A DNA stretch of 64,000 bases from Amaurobius ferox. Taxonomy: Eukaryota > Arthropoda > Arachnida > Araneae > Amaurobiidae. The stretch covers positions 67,480,037 to 67,544,036 of the forward strand of contig OX578138.1 in the NCBI GenBank assembly GCA_951213105.1. Reading direction: 5' to 3'. The notes beneath the pieces are model-generated. The model was not told the DNA's origin and ran no database searches. It worked only from the letters and a program-made list of their open reading frames with translations. Positions 34,924 to 45,644 of this stretch are shown in pieces (position 1 is the stretch's first letter; every line of letters starts with the position of its first letter). Both the position numbers and the translations under genes were made by a program.

Positions 34924-37766
34924 ATGTCTGATGAAATCCAAAAAAACGGCCCTTTTCAGGGCCAAATTTATTTTAATAGTATTTGTGAGCAACATGTTGC
35001 ATCTAGTTCTGCTACTGTTTCAGAAAATCTTTCAACCTCTGATTTTCTTCGTAAAATCTATAAAAAAGATTTGGATGTCCTTACTAATTCTGTGGTTGCT
35101 TCCTCTTTAGCTGAAAATGATTTATCTTCTGTTTCAAACTCCTTTTCTCCCAGAATTTATGAAAAAGATCTAGATGTCGCTTCTAATTCTGTGGTTGCTT
35201 CCTGTTCATATACAGCTGAAAATAATTTATCTTCTGCTTCAAACTCCTTTTCTTCCAATATTTATGAAAAAGATCTGGATGTCGTTTCTAATTATGTGGT
35301 TGCTTCCTGTTCTGATACAGCTGAAAATGATTTATCTTCTGGTAATGCGTTTAAATGTGCTGAATGTGGGAAAACTTTTTGTAATAAATACACTTTAAAG
35401 CGCCATGTTAAAAAAATCCATCCACTGAATACCTCTTTATATGAAACACTGAACCAACAAAAATCTTTAAATTTAAAGTGTGATATGTGTAATTCTAATT
35501 TCACTCATCAGAAAAATTTAAAATATCACCAGCGTAAGTATCATACATCTGAACCTTCATTGATTAGTCACAAAAAAAATAATTGTCCTCTGTGTAGTGA
35601 AAGTTTTGAAAAGGGGGAGATAAATAGCCATTTTGAAAGTGCACATGAAATAGAACTAAATAATAATGATTTAAAATTTGATTCTTTTGATAGCTTTCTT
35701 GCCTGGAAGTCAAACATTGAGATTCAAACTAAATCAAGATATGTTAAATGTAATGAATATGGTGTCAAAGGGGGCAAACAGCAATTTTTTAAATGCCATC
35801 GATCCGGTTATTTTGAATCAGAAGGCAAAGGCATACGTCATTTAAAAATTCAGGGCTCAAATAAAATAAATGCACATTGCCCTGCTGCTATTCAAGTTCT
35901 ACAACACAAATCGGGGGAATGTTCTATCTTTTATCAAAGCACTCATGTAGGGCACCAGAATGATCTAGGTCATCTAACTTTGACGATGATGAAAGAAATT
36001 CACTGGCAGCAAAAATAGCAGCAATGGTCCCATTCGATAACATATTAGACCAGATACGTGATTCTATATCAGATTCTCAGTTGGAACGCATACATCTTTT
36101 AACAAAAAAAGATTTACATAACATTGAAAAGGGCTACAGTCTTTCTTCAGATGCTGTTAAACATAGCAATGATTGTATGAGTGTCGATATCTGGATACAT
36201 GAGATGCAAAATTCTGAAAGCCCATGTGTCCTTTTTCATAAAGCACAAGGAATCAAACATACACAGCTAAGAGATAATGATTTTGCACTTATAATAATGA
36301 CTGAAGCTCAGGGAGAAATACTAAAAAAATTTGGATCTGACTGTATTTGCATCGATGGCATGCATGGTGTCAATGGCTATGGGTTTGAACTTATGACCTT
36401 ACTCATTATTGATGATTTACGCCAAGGATTTCCATGTGCTTTTCTTATATCAAACAGAAGTGACCAAATAATCTTATCTATATTTTTTTCAGAAATTAAA
36501 AAAAGAATTGGTGAAATTAAACCTAAGGTTTTTATGTCAAATATGGCTGAATCCTTTTTTAATGCCTGGATATCTGAGATGGGCTTGCCTGGAATACGTC
36601 TGTTCTGTGCATGGCACGTTGATAGGGCATGGCGCAAAAACTTAAAAAAAATCAATGGGAGAGAAAAGCAAATTCACGTTTATCAAATTATCAGGGCACT
36701 TATGCAGGAACGTGATGTAAACACATTTAATATAATGATTGAGACAGTGACACAACAACTCCATGAAGACCCTGACACTGTTGAATTTTCAACATACTTT
36801 AACTCTCAATATTTACACAACACAACAACATGGGCATATTGTCACAGACTTCACGCAGGAATCAACACAAACATGCCCATAGAAAGGATGCACAGAACTT
36901 TAAAATATTTTTATCTTCATGGGAAAAATGTGAAACGACTAGACAAAGCCATACATGGTATAATGAAATTTGTACGTGATAAAATGTTCGACAGACTAAT
37001 AATTTTTAATAAAGGAAAAGTAACAAATAAATTAAAAGATATCAGAAATAGACATAAAGCAAGCACGACACTAACATCAACTATAACAGAGAGAGATAAT
37101 GTATGATCAATCTGCTCTGAAAAAAACACAGAATTATATGAAATTCAAAAAACTGGTAATGATTGTAGCTGTCAGCTTATGTGTTCAGATTGCAAAGTAT
37201 GTATACATAAATACACATGTACATGTGTAGATTCCTCCATTAAATGGAACATGTGTAAGCATATACACCATCTTTGCCAAACATTAAAATTATCAAATGT
37301 CCATAGAAATGTAACACCTGAACCAGATGATTATCCTTTACATATTGACACAATAAATGAGCCTAAAATTATAATTAAAGAACTTTCAAAAAGCCACAAA
37401 TCACAATCTATAACACTTGAGGACAGTAAGGATGCCCTAATAATAAAATTTTCTAATTTAATCAAGTCTCTCAAAAATTCTGAAGGTGTTGACTTTATGG
37501 AAAAAGGCTATAAATCTTTTGTAGCCTCCATCACTGCCATTAATGAAATACAGTCAGCAAAACCTACATTCCCTCCACAACTAAATAACTCGCCAGCAAA
37601 CAAAAACATAATTCCGCAACGAACATTTCATGCAAGAAAAAAAAGAAAACTTTCAAGAAATTCAAAATCTGAATTATCTCCACCAAACCCCAACACAGCA
37701 TTACCGCTTGTATTGCATCATAAATCCAGATCGACAAATTCTGGCGAGTTTCCATCATTATTGTAA
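34924..37766 (+). pseudogene. MULE transposase with three C2H2 fingers and SWIM motif, broken
   Basis: Three frames make one protein of about 950 residues. The start is the ATG at 34924. N-terminal: three 33-35 residue repeats (35056 on), then C2H2 fingers beginning CAECGKTF, CDMCNSNF and CPLCSESF, then a Cys/His region resembling a FLYWCH/WRKY-type DNA-binding module. A one-base shift near 35970-35982 leads into the MULE catalytic domain: CIDGMHGVN (first Asp), MSNMAESFFNAW where the usual Asp is Asn, the CAWH signature, and NMPIERMHRTLKY (Glu). An in-frame TGA at 37104-37106 is followed, in the same frame, by a SWIM-type zinc motif (CTC...CKHIH) and a basic tail. The enzyme would bind the TIRs and cut DNA; this copy carries a frameshift, a stop and a lost catalytic residue, so it is dead. 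Confidence 0.88.
35056..35343 (+). repeat. Three in-frame ~100-bp repeats at the MULE transposase N-terminus
   Basis: Units start at 35056, 35155 and 35260, each with IYEKDLDV (IYKKDLDV in the first), VVAS and ENDLSS. They are Ser/Asn-rich and probably disordered. Confidence 0.85.
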
Positions 37767-38616
37767 ATAGTTACCAGCATCTGTAAACTTATAATTTTGT
37801 AAATTTCTACTGCTTGTTAAAATATAACAGAAAAAATATATCTATATAAATAAAAGAAGTGAAAATCTGTATATCTTCTAATACAATTTTAGTGTTTTTA
37901 TTTAGTATATACAAACGGGATCAGGATGTTTTATTCAGAGCTATGAATTTGGCAGAATATCGCTAACTTAGCAACTTTTCTTAAACGTTGTTAAATTGAC
38001 GGAAATGTCGCCAAATGTTTTAAAAACGAAGCAAATCAATGAAATTTATTTTGTTTTGTTAGAAGAGAGTACTGAAATGATGTTTCGTTTGCATTTGTCT
38101 GCCAGTTCAACAGTCCTACTTTGTAACACATTTAGCGAATTTTTAAAATGTCACCAAATGGATATAAATGTTTGCAAATCCATAAAAATATCTTGAAATT
38201 GATAAAATTGCGCTAAATAAATGAAATGAATTGTGTTTTGTTAGGGGATAGAATTGTGATGATGTTAACACTCAGACATATCTTCTAATCTACGACATTA
38301 AAAGTAGTACGGGTCTTCCCATATAATTTTAACACTTTCATTTTGGCATATATTGGAATCAATTACTGCTTTCAGTTTTATTGATATTATTAATTTATAC
38401 ATGTAATCTACTAATACAGGTTATATCTTGTTTTATTTTTGCCGAAATGATCTGCCAAAATGAAATAAAAACAGAATATTTTGATTAAAAATGTCATTTA
38501 GTATACTATAGGAATTTGCACATGATTGTGAATAGTTTCTTTATATTATATACACCGTACAAAGAATGGGTATGCTGTAAATAAAAAATACATTATTAAA
38601 CCTCCCATTGACATAG
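37767..38616. other. MULE interior, no gene seen
   Basis: AT-rich. A Helitron-like start TCTATATAAATAAAAGAAG sits at 37841, preceded by A. Otherwise nothing is recognisable. Confidence 0.5.
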
Positions 38617-39407
38617 TACAGGTGAACCTCGATATGTCGAACCTCTGTATCTCGAAATATTTTCATTTCCCTTCACGCACGGTATAAAACTAATGTAAAA
38701 AAAAACTCTTTAACTCGAAATGTTTCTGATAAAACTCTCGATATCTCGAATTTTTTTATCTTACCATTTGGATCATCTTACCGTTTTCATCCTTTCATTT
38801 GGAAAATAAGATCCAAAAAATATGCTTAATGCAGATGAAACAGGACTATTTTTTAAGTGTATGCCTGATAATCGCGATATTGTTTTCTCTTCTTGGATAA
38901 TTATACAGCGCATAATAGCGTGCCGAAATTAAAATCCGTGAAAGTTCATTTCATGCCACCAAACACAACTTCTAAGTTACAGCCTTTGGACCAAAGTATT
39001 ATTCAGAGTTTTAAAGTAAACTATCACCACAAAATTAAACCCATTTGGATCTGTAGCTCATTTGGAAAATGTGATAGATATTGAAGGATTCCGTAGGCTG
39101 TAACTAAACTGTCATAGATGACTATTTTGTAAAGTAAAGAAATGGAAGATTAAATTTTAATAATGTATGTACGTACATAGTATTACGTTAAATGTGTATC
39201 CAATCATTTCAAGCTTCGCTTTATTTGTTGTCGGCATTTTCTTGGGTAATACTTTATCTTGCTGACAGAGAATTGGATAAGTGATTTTTTTTTAAATGTG
39301 CAAAGTATAGAACTAGTATGTATATATATACTTTTATGAATTCCTTAAATTTTTTTTAATTTTCGATATCTCGAATTTTTTTTCTACTCCCTTCAAATTC
39401 AACTGTA
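38617..39407 (+). mobile_element. Tigger (pogo/Tc1-mariner) deletion derivative with TA target site
   Basis: Left end CAGGTGAACCTCGATATG at 38619 and right end ATTCAACTG at 39405 are each flanked by TA (38617-38618 and 39406-39407), as expected for this superfamily. CTCGAAAT/ATATCTCGAA motifs recur inside both ends. Two transposase fragments remain: NADETGLFFKCMPD around 38830-38870 and DNYTAHNS...FMPPNTTSKLQPLDQ around 38893-39060, the region with the catalytic Asp of DDE_1 enzymes. The segment between them, about 60-100 codons in relatives, is deleted, and the N-terminal DNA-binding part is missing. It sits inside the MULE, so it is younger than that element or was carried by it. Confidence 0.88.
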
Positions 39408-39436
39408 CTATGCAGACGATATTTGCTCTGCAAAGT

Positions 39437-39558
39437 TATTTGAAAAAAAAAATGATATATTGCTAGGCAACAGAATTAAACCCCATGAGTTTATATTTGA
39501 AAAAAAAAATGTAAATATATACTATATTGCTAAGCAACGGGATTAAAACCAATGAGTT
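39437..39558. repeat. Tandem duplication of about 60 bp
   Basis: Two copies of TTTGAAAAAAAAAATG followed by ATATTGCTAGGCAAC and GATTAAA, 55-60 bp apart. Confidence 0.7.
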
Positions 39559-40364
39559 AAAACAGCGGTAAATCTGTTTTGTTTCAAATAATATAGAAAT
39601 GTATATAAATACATTTGATCTGAATTGCATTTTTGATTGGATTATATCCAGCATGGCCTTTGAGTTTACAGATTACGGGATTAAAGATAATGAATATTTT
39701 TTAATAAATAAAATGCTCTAACTTGCAGGCAATATCAGATGAGAAATAGAAGTAATTCAAGCAACATTAAAAACCTTTATAAGGTATGAACTGATTACTG
39801 AGTAATGAGAAATGTTTGGAAACATAAAAAGCTAAAAATAATTCGTATGTCATAAATTTAACACACACGGAAGAAACATACTTATACTGTTTAATACTTA
39901 TACATGTGTTGCATACTCACTTATTAGTATTTTCCCCACTGTGAAACAATTTAATATAATATATTAAAAAAATATCTTGACTCATGTTAAGTATAGAATA
40001 TATAAACATTTAAAACGTGGAATATGCAAAAATAAATGTTCTGCTGATTACAAAATATAAAAAATGGAAACTTTCACAAGCTAGTGCACTCAAAAGACTG
40101 AAAAATTAAATATTATTTCCGGCCTTGAAAGTACACTAATTTGTTAATAACTGTAATGCACTGAAAATGAGCAGGTTCTAAATTATGTTTACATAGCTTT
40201 TAAATAAAGAATTACAATGAAAAATGTATTATCAAAGAAATCATAATTACCCCATATTTACTTGTTGAAACGCCCGAGACGACAACGAGATTGATTTATT
40301 CCAAAAAAAAACCCACACGCATGCATTTTGCTCAACCGCCATTAAAGTGACTAAATCAGGCTCT
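39559..40364. other. MULE interior, no gene seen
   Basis: AT-rich, without recognisable coding. Confidence 0.55.
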
Positions 40365-40380
40365 TGGTCAAAGCCGAAGA

Positions 40381-40445
40381 GTGACGTTGATGTATGCGCA
40401 CAAGAATGCGCGTTGGGTGGGTCATTTGCTTTACCGGCTAGACGC
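40381..40445 (-). repeat. MULE right TIR
   Basis: 65 bp, the reverse complement of 34729-34797 apart from a 4-nt indel and few changes. Only 4 bp separate it from the Merlin sequence starting at 40450. Confidence 0.88.
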
Positions 40446-40449
40446 TTGT

Positions 40450-40760
40450 AAATTTTTGCACAGATCATTCTGCAAACTTTGTGTGCGACGAACGTGTTTT
40501 GTGGATCTCTGTGGAAACTTGTATCGTTTTGTGGATCTTATTCAATCAGTCTCCCTGATTTATTTAGCATCATTTATTTATTTCCAAGTAATTCACGTGC
40601 ATAAAGAGTTTATTAATTTTTCATTATTTTGGATTTTGATTGCAGATAAAGTTTCTAAATGGCATCTGGTAAGCGGCAAATGGAATCGAACGAATGTTCC
40701 AGAAAACGTGGTCGAATGAATGAAAGTGAGTCAGGCATAAAATTTTATTTTATGCTTGAG
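40450..40760 (+). repeat. Left arm of 311-bp inverted repeat
   Basis: Starts AAATTTTTGCACAGATCATT and ends TTTTATGCTTGAG, including the first 34 codons of the transposase. Pairs with 49384-49694 almost perfectly. Confidence 0.9.
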
Positions 40761-41701
40761 GCGAAAGGTCAGAGAGCAGTAATCGATTGGTGTGTAATGA
40801 AGGGATTAATGAGTGATAGATATGAATGTCCAAAGTGTGGAGATGATATGAAATTGTGTGAAAGAGTAAAATCGATTGATGGTTTTGAATGGAGGTGTAG
40901 AAAGAAAGGTGATGATAAGCATGATGTATGTAGGAGTGTGAGAAAGGGTACGTGGTTTAATCAAAGTAAATTAACTATAATTGAGATTCTAATTTTAACT
41001 TTAATGTGGTTTGGGGGTATTGAAAGCAAGGTTGTGATGGAGTATTTGAATGTCACGGGAAAAACTGTTACCGATTGGAAACAGTTTTGCCGTGACATTT
41101 GTATGAGTGCTTTTTTTAAAAATAAAAGTAAGATTGGGGGGGATGGTGTGATTGTGGAAATAGATGAGAGTAAGTTCGGGAAAAATAAGTATGGAAGAGG
41201 AAAGCCTGTGGAGGGACAGTGGGTGTTTGGGGGGGTTGAAAGGGAACGAATAGATGTTTTTTTGCGAAGGTTTCAAATAGATCGAAAAAATGTTTGCTGA
41301 ATGTGATTGAGAAATATGTTGAGAAGGGGACATTGATAATATCGGACTGTTGGAAGGCTTATGATTGTATTCAAGATGAAGGCTTCAGACACCTTAAGGT
41401 AAACCACAGCTACCATTTCAAAGACCCCGAGACAGGAGCGCATACCAATTCCATTGAAGGAACTTGGTCTGCAATCAAAAGAAAAGTGAAAGGTAGAAAA
41501 GTTAAAAATTATTTTAATTCGTACTTATACGAATATTCTTGGAAGCGGAAGCACGGTCATTCTATTGGGGAGGAAGCTTGGAATGAATATTTGAAAGCTA
41601 TCGCTTCCATCTTCCCTCCCCATAGATGTGATGAAGATGAGAAAAAAGAAAATAGTTTCGTACATCACTCGGATACGGAAGAAGAGGATGACGAGGAATA
41701 A
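40659..41701 (+). pseudogene. Merlin-type (ISXO2-like) transposase, one frameshift
   Basis: A second, clearly different Merlin transposase of about 347 residues, with ATG at 40659. It has a basic Ser/Arg N-terminus, a zinc-ribbon-like pair (CPKCGDDMKLC and later Cys residues), a helix-turn-helix-like region, then EIDESKFGKNKYGRG (first Asp), IISDCWKAYD (second Asp) and NHSYHFKDPETGAHTNSIEG (Glu). The C-terminus is acidic (DTEEEDDEE). The two frames meet in the T7 run at 41255-41261: one T fewer than needed breaks an otherwise complete gene. The triad is intact, so the copy is either freshly broken or carries a homopolymer sequencing error. The close relative at 52090 shares the N-terminal 60 residues. 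Confidence 0.92.
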
Positions 41702-41785
41702 GGTTAGTTTCTTATTTGTTAATCCCGTGTTTTGAATTTGTCTTTTGTATTTTCCCGTGTTTTTAAAATGGGTTTCTTAATTTTA

Positions 41786-42145
41786 AAGTATCGTTTTTTC
41801 TTTAATTTTGTTAAAGTACAAACATTTTTCTAAGTATCGTTTTTTCTTAAATTTAGTTAAAGTACAAACATTTTTCTAAGTATCGTTTTTTCTTAAATTT
41901 AGTTAAAGTACAAACTTTTTTCTAAGTATCGTTTTTTCTTGAATTTAGTTAAAGTACAAACATTTTTCTAAGTATCGTTTATTCTTGAATTTAGTTAAAG
42001 TACAAACTTTTTTCTAAGTATCGTTTTTTCTTGAATTTAGTTAAAGTACAAACATTTTTCTAAGTATCGTTTATTCTTGAATTTAGTTAAAGTACAAACT
42101 TTTTTCTAAGTTCTGTTTTTCCATAAATTTTGTTAAAGTACAAAC
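41786..42145 (+). repeat. Seven-copy 46-47 bp tandem repeat in the Merlin 3' UTR
   Basis: Units read AAGTATCGTTTTTTCTT, AATTTAGTTAAAGTACAAAC, then TTTTTTCT, with few differences. The array begins about 85 bp after the transposase stop. Confidence 0.9.
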
Positions 42146-42600
42146 GTTTTTTAAAATTTCGTAGGAGATTTTCGTAAACTCAAGGACTCAAGGACGGGGT
42201 TTTACGGAGTGCCCAGGAGGGGAAAGAATTCCCCCCTTTAAACTCCGGACGAAGAGGAAAAGAGATACGAAAAAGGAAACATATGTGACAGAATTTACAT
42301 CTGAAGGAGTGCTTGGGGGGGGGCTCAACCGAAGTCGGGCCCTTCCCCAAGTCTGCAGAGGAGGAGAAAGGACTAGGGCCCAAGCGGGCGCCTAGCAAGA
42401 TAAAAGGAGGGGTAGAAGAGGGGCGCCCCGAGGGACGCAGGGCTTTGAGCTTGAGACAGGGAGGGGGGGTACCGAACATTACAAAAAAAAAAAAAGGTTC
42501 GTCGAAACAACGCGAGTTCCCAAAAGCAAGGGAGGGGCACGGTTAAACTAGAGTTCTGAAGCCACTACAAACGTGGGGGGGGGGGAACTGCAAAACAATG

Positions 42601-45333
42601 CTAGATACGGCGGCCCCGTGGGGGGCGCAGGAATGCATCCTTGGGGCGACGCCACGGCAACGCCCTCGGATGCTTACGCGCCTTTGGGTGTGTTGGGTTA
42701 TACCCCGGGATGCTATCTAACGTGGGATTGCTTACTCCACTGAGACCTCTGAGAAACTTTTGAGCTAAATTTTGAACATGTTCTAAAAAGGGTCGAATGT
42801 TGAGGTCTCTATGCAGAACTTCCAGCCGGACGTAACTCGGCAACCTAACAAACGAACGAAGTGCAATATTTTGCACAACTTGAAGCTTCCTAAGGTGAGT
42901 CTCCGCTGCGGTTCCCCAAATAGGAGATCCGTACGTCATAATTGGACGTATGCAGGCTTTGTACAGCAATAACTTATTTCTAGTTGACAGGCGGCTGTTC
43001 CCAGCCAAGAGGGGGCGCATGAGGGCGAGTGCAGACTTCACTTTCTGGCATGTTTCAGAAATGTGAAGTTTCCACGATAATTTGGAATCCAAGTACACTC
43101 CAAGGTACTTGTAGCTAGATTGCCAGGGAATGGGCTTGTTGTTTAAAGTTAAATTAGTGACGGGGGTTCGACGAGGGGGGGGGGAAACTGACGGCAGCAC
43201 ACTTGGCGACGTTGACTTTTATCCTCCAGTTTTTTAACCATTGCATCATCTTGTCCAGGTAATCCTGAAGCGTTTTGTGCACGACATGTGTATGTTTATG
43301 TTGTGCAATCAGGGCCGTGTCATCGGCATATAGGCCTAAAGTGACACCGGGTAGTCGTGGAAGATCGTTAATGTATAGGTTGAACAACTTGGGGCCGACA
43401 AGAGACCCTTGCGGGACCCCACTGAGTATATTCCTGGGGGAGGAGAGAGAGTTAGACACTCTTACCACAAAGCTACGCTCTGTTAGGTAAGAGTGGAGGA
43501 TCTTAATAAGATGAGCAGGAAAGTGTAGAGCAATAAGTTTAAAGAGGAGTCCAGATATCCATACCTTATCAAAGGCTTTCTGGATATCCAGGAAAATGAC
43601 AGTGGTGTTGAGATGCCTGGATCGACCATCATGAATGAGTTCTGCGACTCTGAGCAACTGATGCTGAGTGGAGTGCCTGCTCCTGAAACCATATTGCTCA
43701 GGGATGATAAGGTCCTTCAGACTACAGAACTCATCCAGATGCCCGACCAAGACATACTCGAAAAGTTTAGAGAGGACAGAAAGCAAGGAAATAGGGCGAA
43801 AGTTAGAAGGATCAGAATGATTTAGGCCGGGCTTGGGGAGGGGGGCCACAATGGCCACCTTCCAAGCCCGAGGAAAATAGTTCAGACTGAGAAGAATATT
43901 AAAGAGGTTGACGAGATACGAAACATAAGTATTAGAGAGGTTCTTAAGCATATTAGTAGAGATGAGGTCTCTCCCAGGCGCTTTATTACTCTTCAGTTTT
44001 CAAATATAGGGGGTAATGTCAGAGTGTTTGACCACTCTGAGCGTGTTTGCAGAAGGTGTGGAGATGAATTGTTCAACCATGGGATCCACCAATGCAACCG
44101 TCCGAGGATCGATTACATCGTGGTGAGGTTCAAACTGTCTTCTAAGACTGTCTGCAAGCAGCTCAGCCTTTTGTGCGTTGGTAATTGCCCTGCCATCTGG
44201 GCCGTTAAGGGCTGGAATGTAAGTTTTGTGCCTACGAATACGTGAGGTAGCCCTCCAAATGGTGTTGTCTTGAGTCGTTAAGGACTCTACATATGTGTTC
44301 CATCGTGCACTTGTAAATGCCTTAATACGTGAGCCAACTTGCGCTCTGAAGAAGTTTAGCTCACGTTTAAGGTCAGGATCACGGCTGGCCTGCCACTCCT
44401 TCCGGAGTCGGTTCCTGTCTCTGATCAAATCCTGTATTCCGGGCGGCAACTTGTAGTGATTGACCTTGTCGGTCTTGGGCCTCGAGGATGCAGAGTAGGC
44501 CTCCTTGAGGATACTTCCAATTTTATCCACCTCCGCATCCACAAGGTCCGTCGTCCAGTTTGACTTTGCAAGGAGGGGGGGGGGGTTTCTAGTAAGTATA
44601 TCCTTGTACCGCGACCAGCTCGTTTTTAGCTTGGCCGGGGTTACAAGGGAGAAGTTATTCATTTCTATGGAATACAGGATGGGGAGATGATCAGAGGGGA
44701 GTTCATCACTTACTTCCATGTGATATGTATAGGGGATGTTGCTGGTGATGGCGAAGTCCAGAATATTATTTAAGTGGGTGGGGTCACCTGGGGCTACAAC
44801 ATCGAAGTTTTGCTCGTCGACCCAGCGCTTAAGTCTGTTGCCACGAGGATTCGCCGATGGGCACCCCCAGGCTTGGTGTTTAGCGTTGAAATCACCAGCA
44901 ACTATCACATGGGCGGACATTTTGAATAGGGAAGAAAGGTCCATAATAGCCAGGCCAGCATTATTGCACATCGGAGGGAGGTACACTGACGCAATGGTAA
45001 CCACAGGATTATTCGGAAGACAGATTTGTACCACTGTTGCTTCCCCCGTCTGAGGGGGGGGGAGGGTACACGGCTGTGAGGAATGCTTCTTTTAATGTAG
45101 ATTGCCGTACCGCCGTCAGAACGATTGCTAGTACGAGGCCTGTCGTCATTGTATAAGTCGTAATTAGCAATCTTGCATAAGTTCCCTGGACTGAAGTGGG
45201 TTTCTTGAACCAAAAACAAATCTAAGTTATATGCTGTACAAAAGTCCCTAGCCTCATGGATCTTACCTCTGAGACCATTGGCATTCCAGATGCCAATGGT
45301 AAGAGCCTTCAAGTTCCTTTGCTGAAAACCCAT
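42601..45333 (-). pseudogene. LINE ORF2: AP endonuclease and reverse transcriptase (Jockey type)
   Basis: The ATG at 45333 starts the apurinic endonuclease domain: IGIWNANGLRGK, QETHF, then VAGDFNAKHQAWGC and SDHLPILYSI, which hold the catalytic Asn, Glu, Asp and His sets. The reverse transcriptase follows: NFRPISLLSVLSKL, FLDIQKAFDKVW, GVPQGSLVGPKLFNLYINDL and LYADDTAL with the paired Asp. A thumb/connection region with YLGVYLDSKLSWKLH leads to the stop near 42601. The frame breaks at the 9-G run 45054-45062, at an in-frame TGA near 44000 (before KLKSNKAPGRDLIS) and at the 10-G run 43175-43184. The enzyme would nick target DNA and copy the LINE RNA into it. All domains are recognisable; the copy is not intact as read. 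Confidence 0.9.
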
Positions 45334-45644
45334 AGCCAAAGAGGGGGGGGGGGTTAAGGTTTGCAAATGAGGGTGCTTACACCCTCAAACAGAATTTGAA
45401 TTTTATCCATCTCAGTTGGAGCAGTTCTGAGATGGGGAAGGGCCGTCTTAAAGGCCAGATTAACAACGGCAGTACCATACTGCTCTCCGAATCTGAACAA
45501 AAGATTTAGAAAGTCATCTTGAATGACGTCGGATTTTTTAAAGTTCGCTCCGCTAGGGGCCGACAATTTTGGTGTGACCTTCTTCATAGAGTTTCGTCCA
45601 GAACAGAGCACCAGGCGCGAAGCGCCTTTAATCTCCAATCTCTA

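Larger units (their letters stand above)
34729..40445 (+). mobile_element. MULE DNA transposon with ~69-bp TIRs
   Basis: A 5.7 kb Mutator-like element. Left TIR 34729-34797 and right TIR 40381-40445 match in inverted orientation except for a 4-nt indel and a few substitutions, starting GCGTCTAGCCGGTAAAGCAA. Similarity continues weakly for about 15 more bases. The transposase lies just inside the left TIR; the right half holds a Tigger insertion and AT-rich DNA. No 9-bp TSD is found: the left flank is ACAAAACTA and the right flank runs straight into the Merlin element at 40450. Confidence 0.88.

Noticed and set aside
41786..42145. CRISPR-like array
   Set aside because: Units are contiguous 46-bp tandem repeats without unique spacers, in a eukaryotic context.
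42313..42546. Gly/Lys-rich frame opposite the LINE
   Set aside because: Antisense to the GC-rich 3' UTR of the outer LINE.
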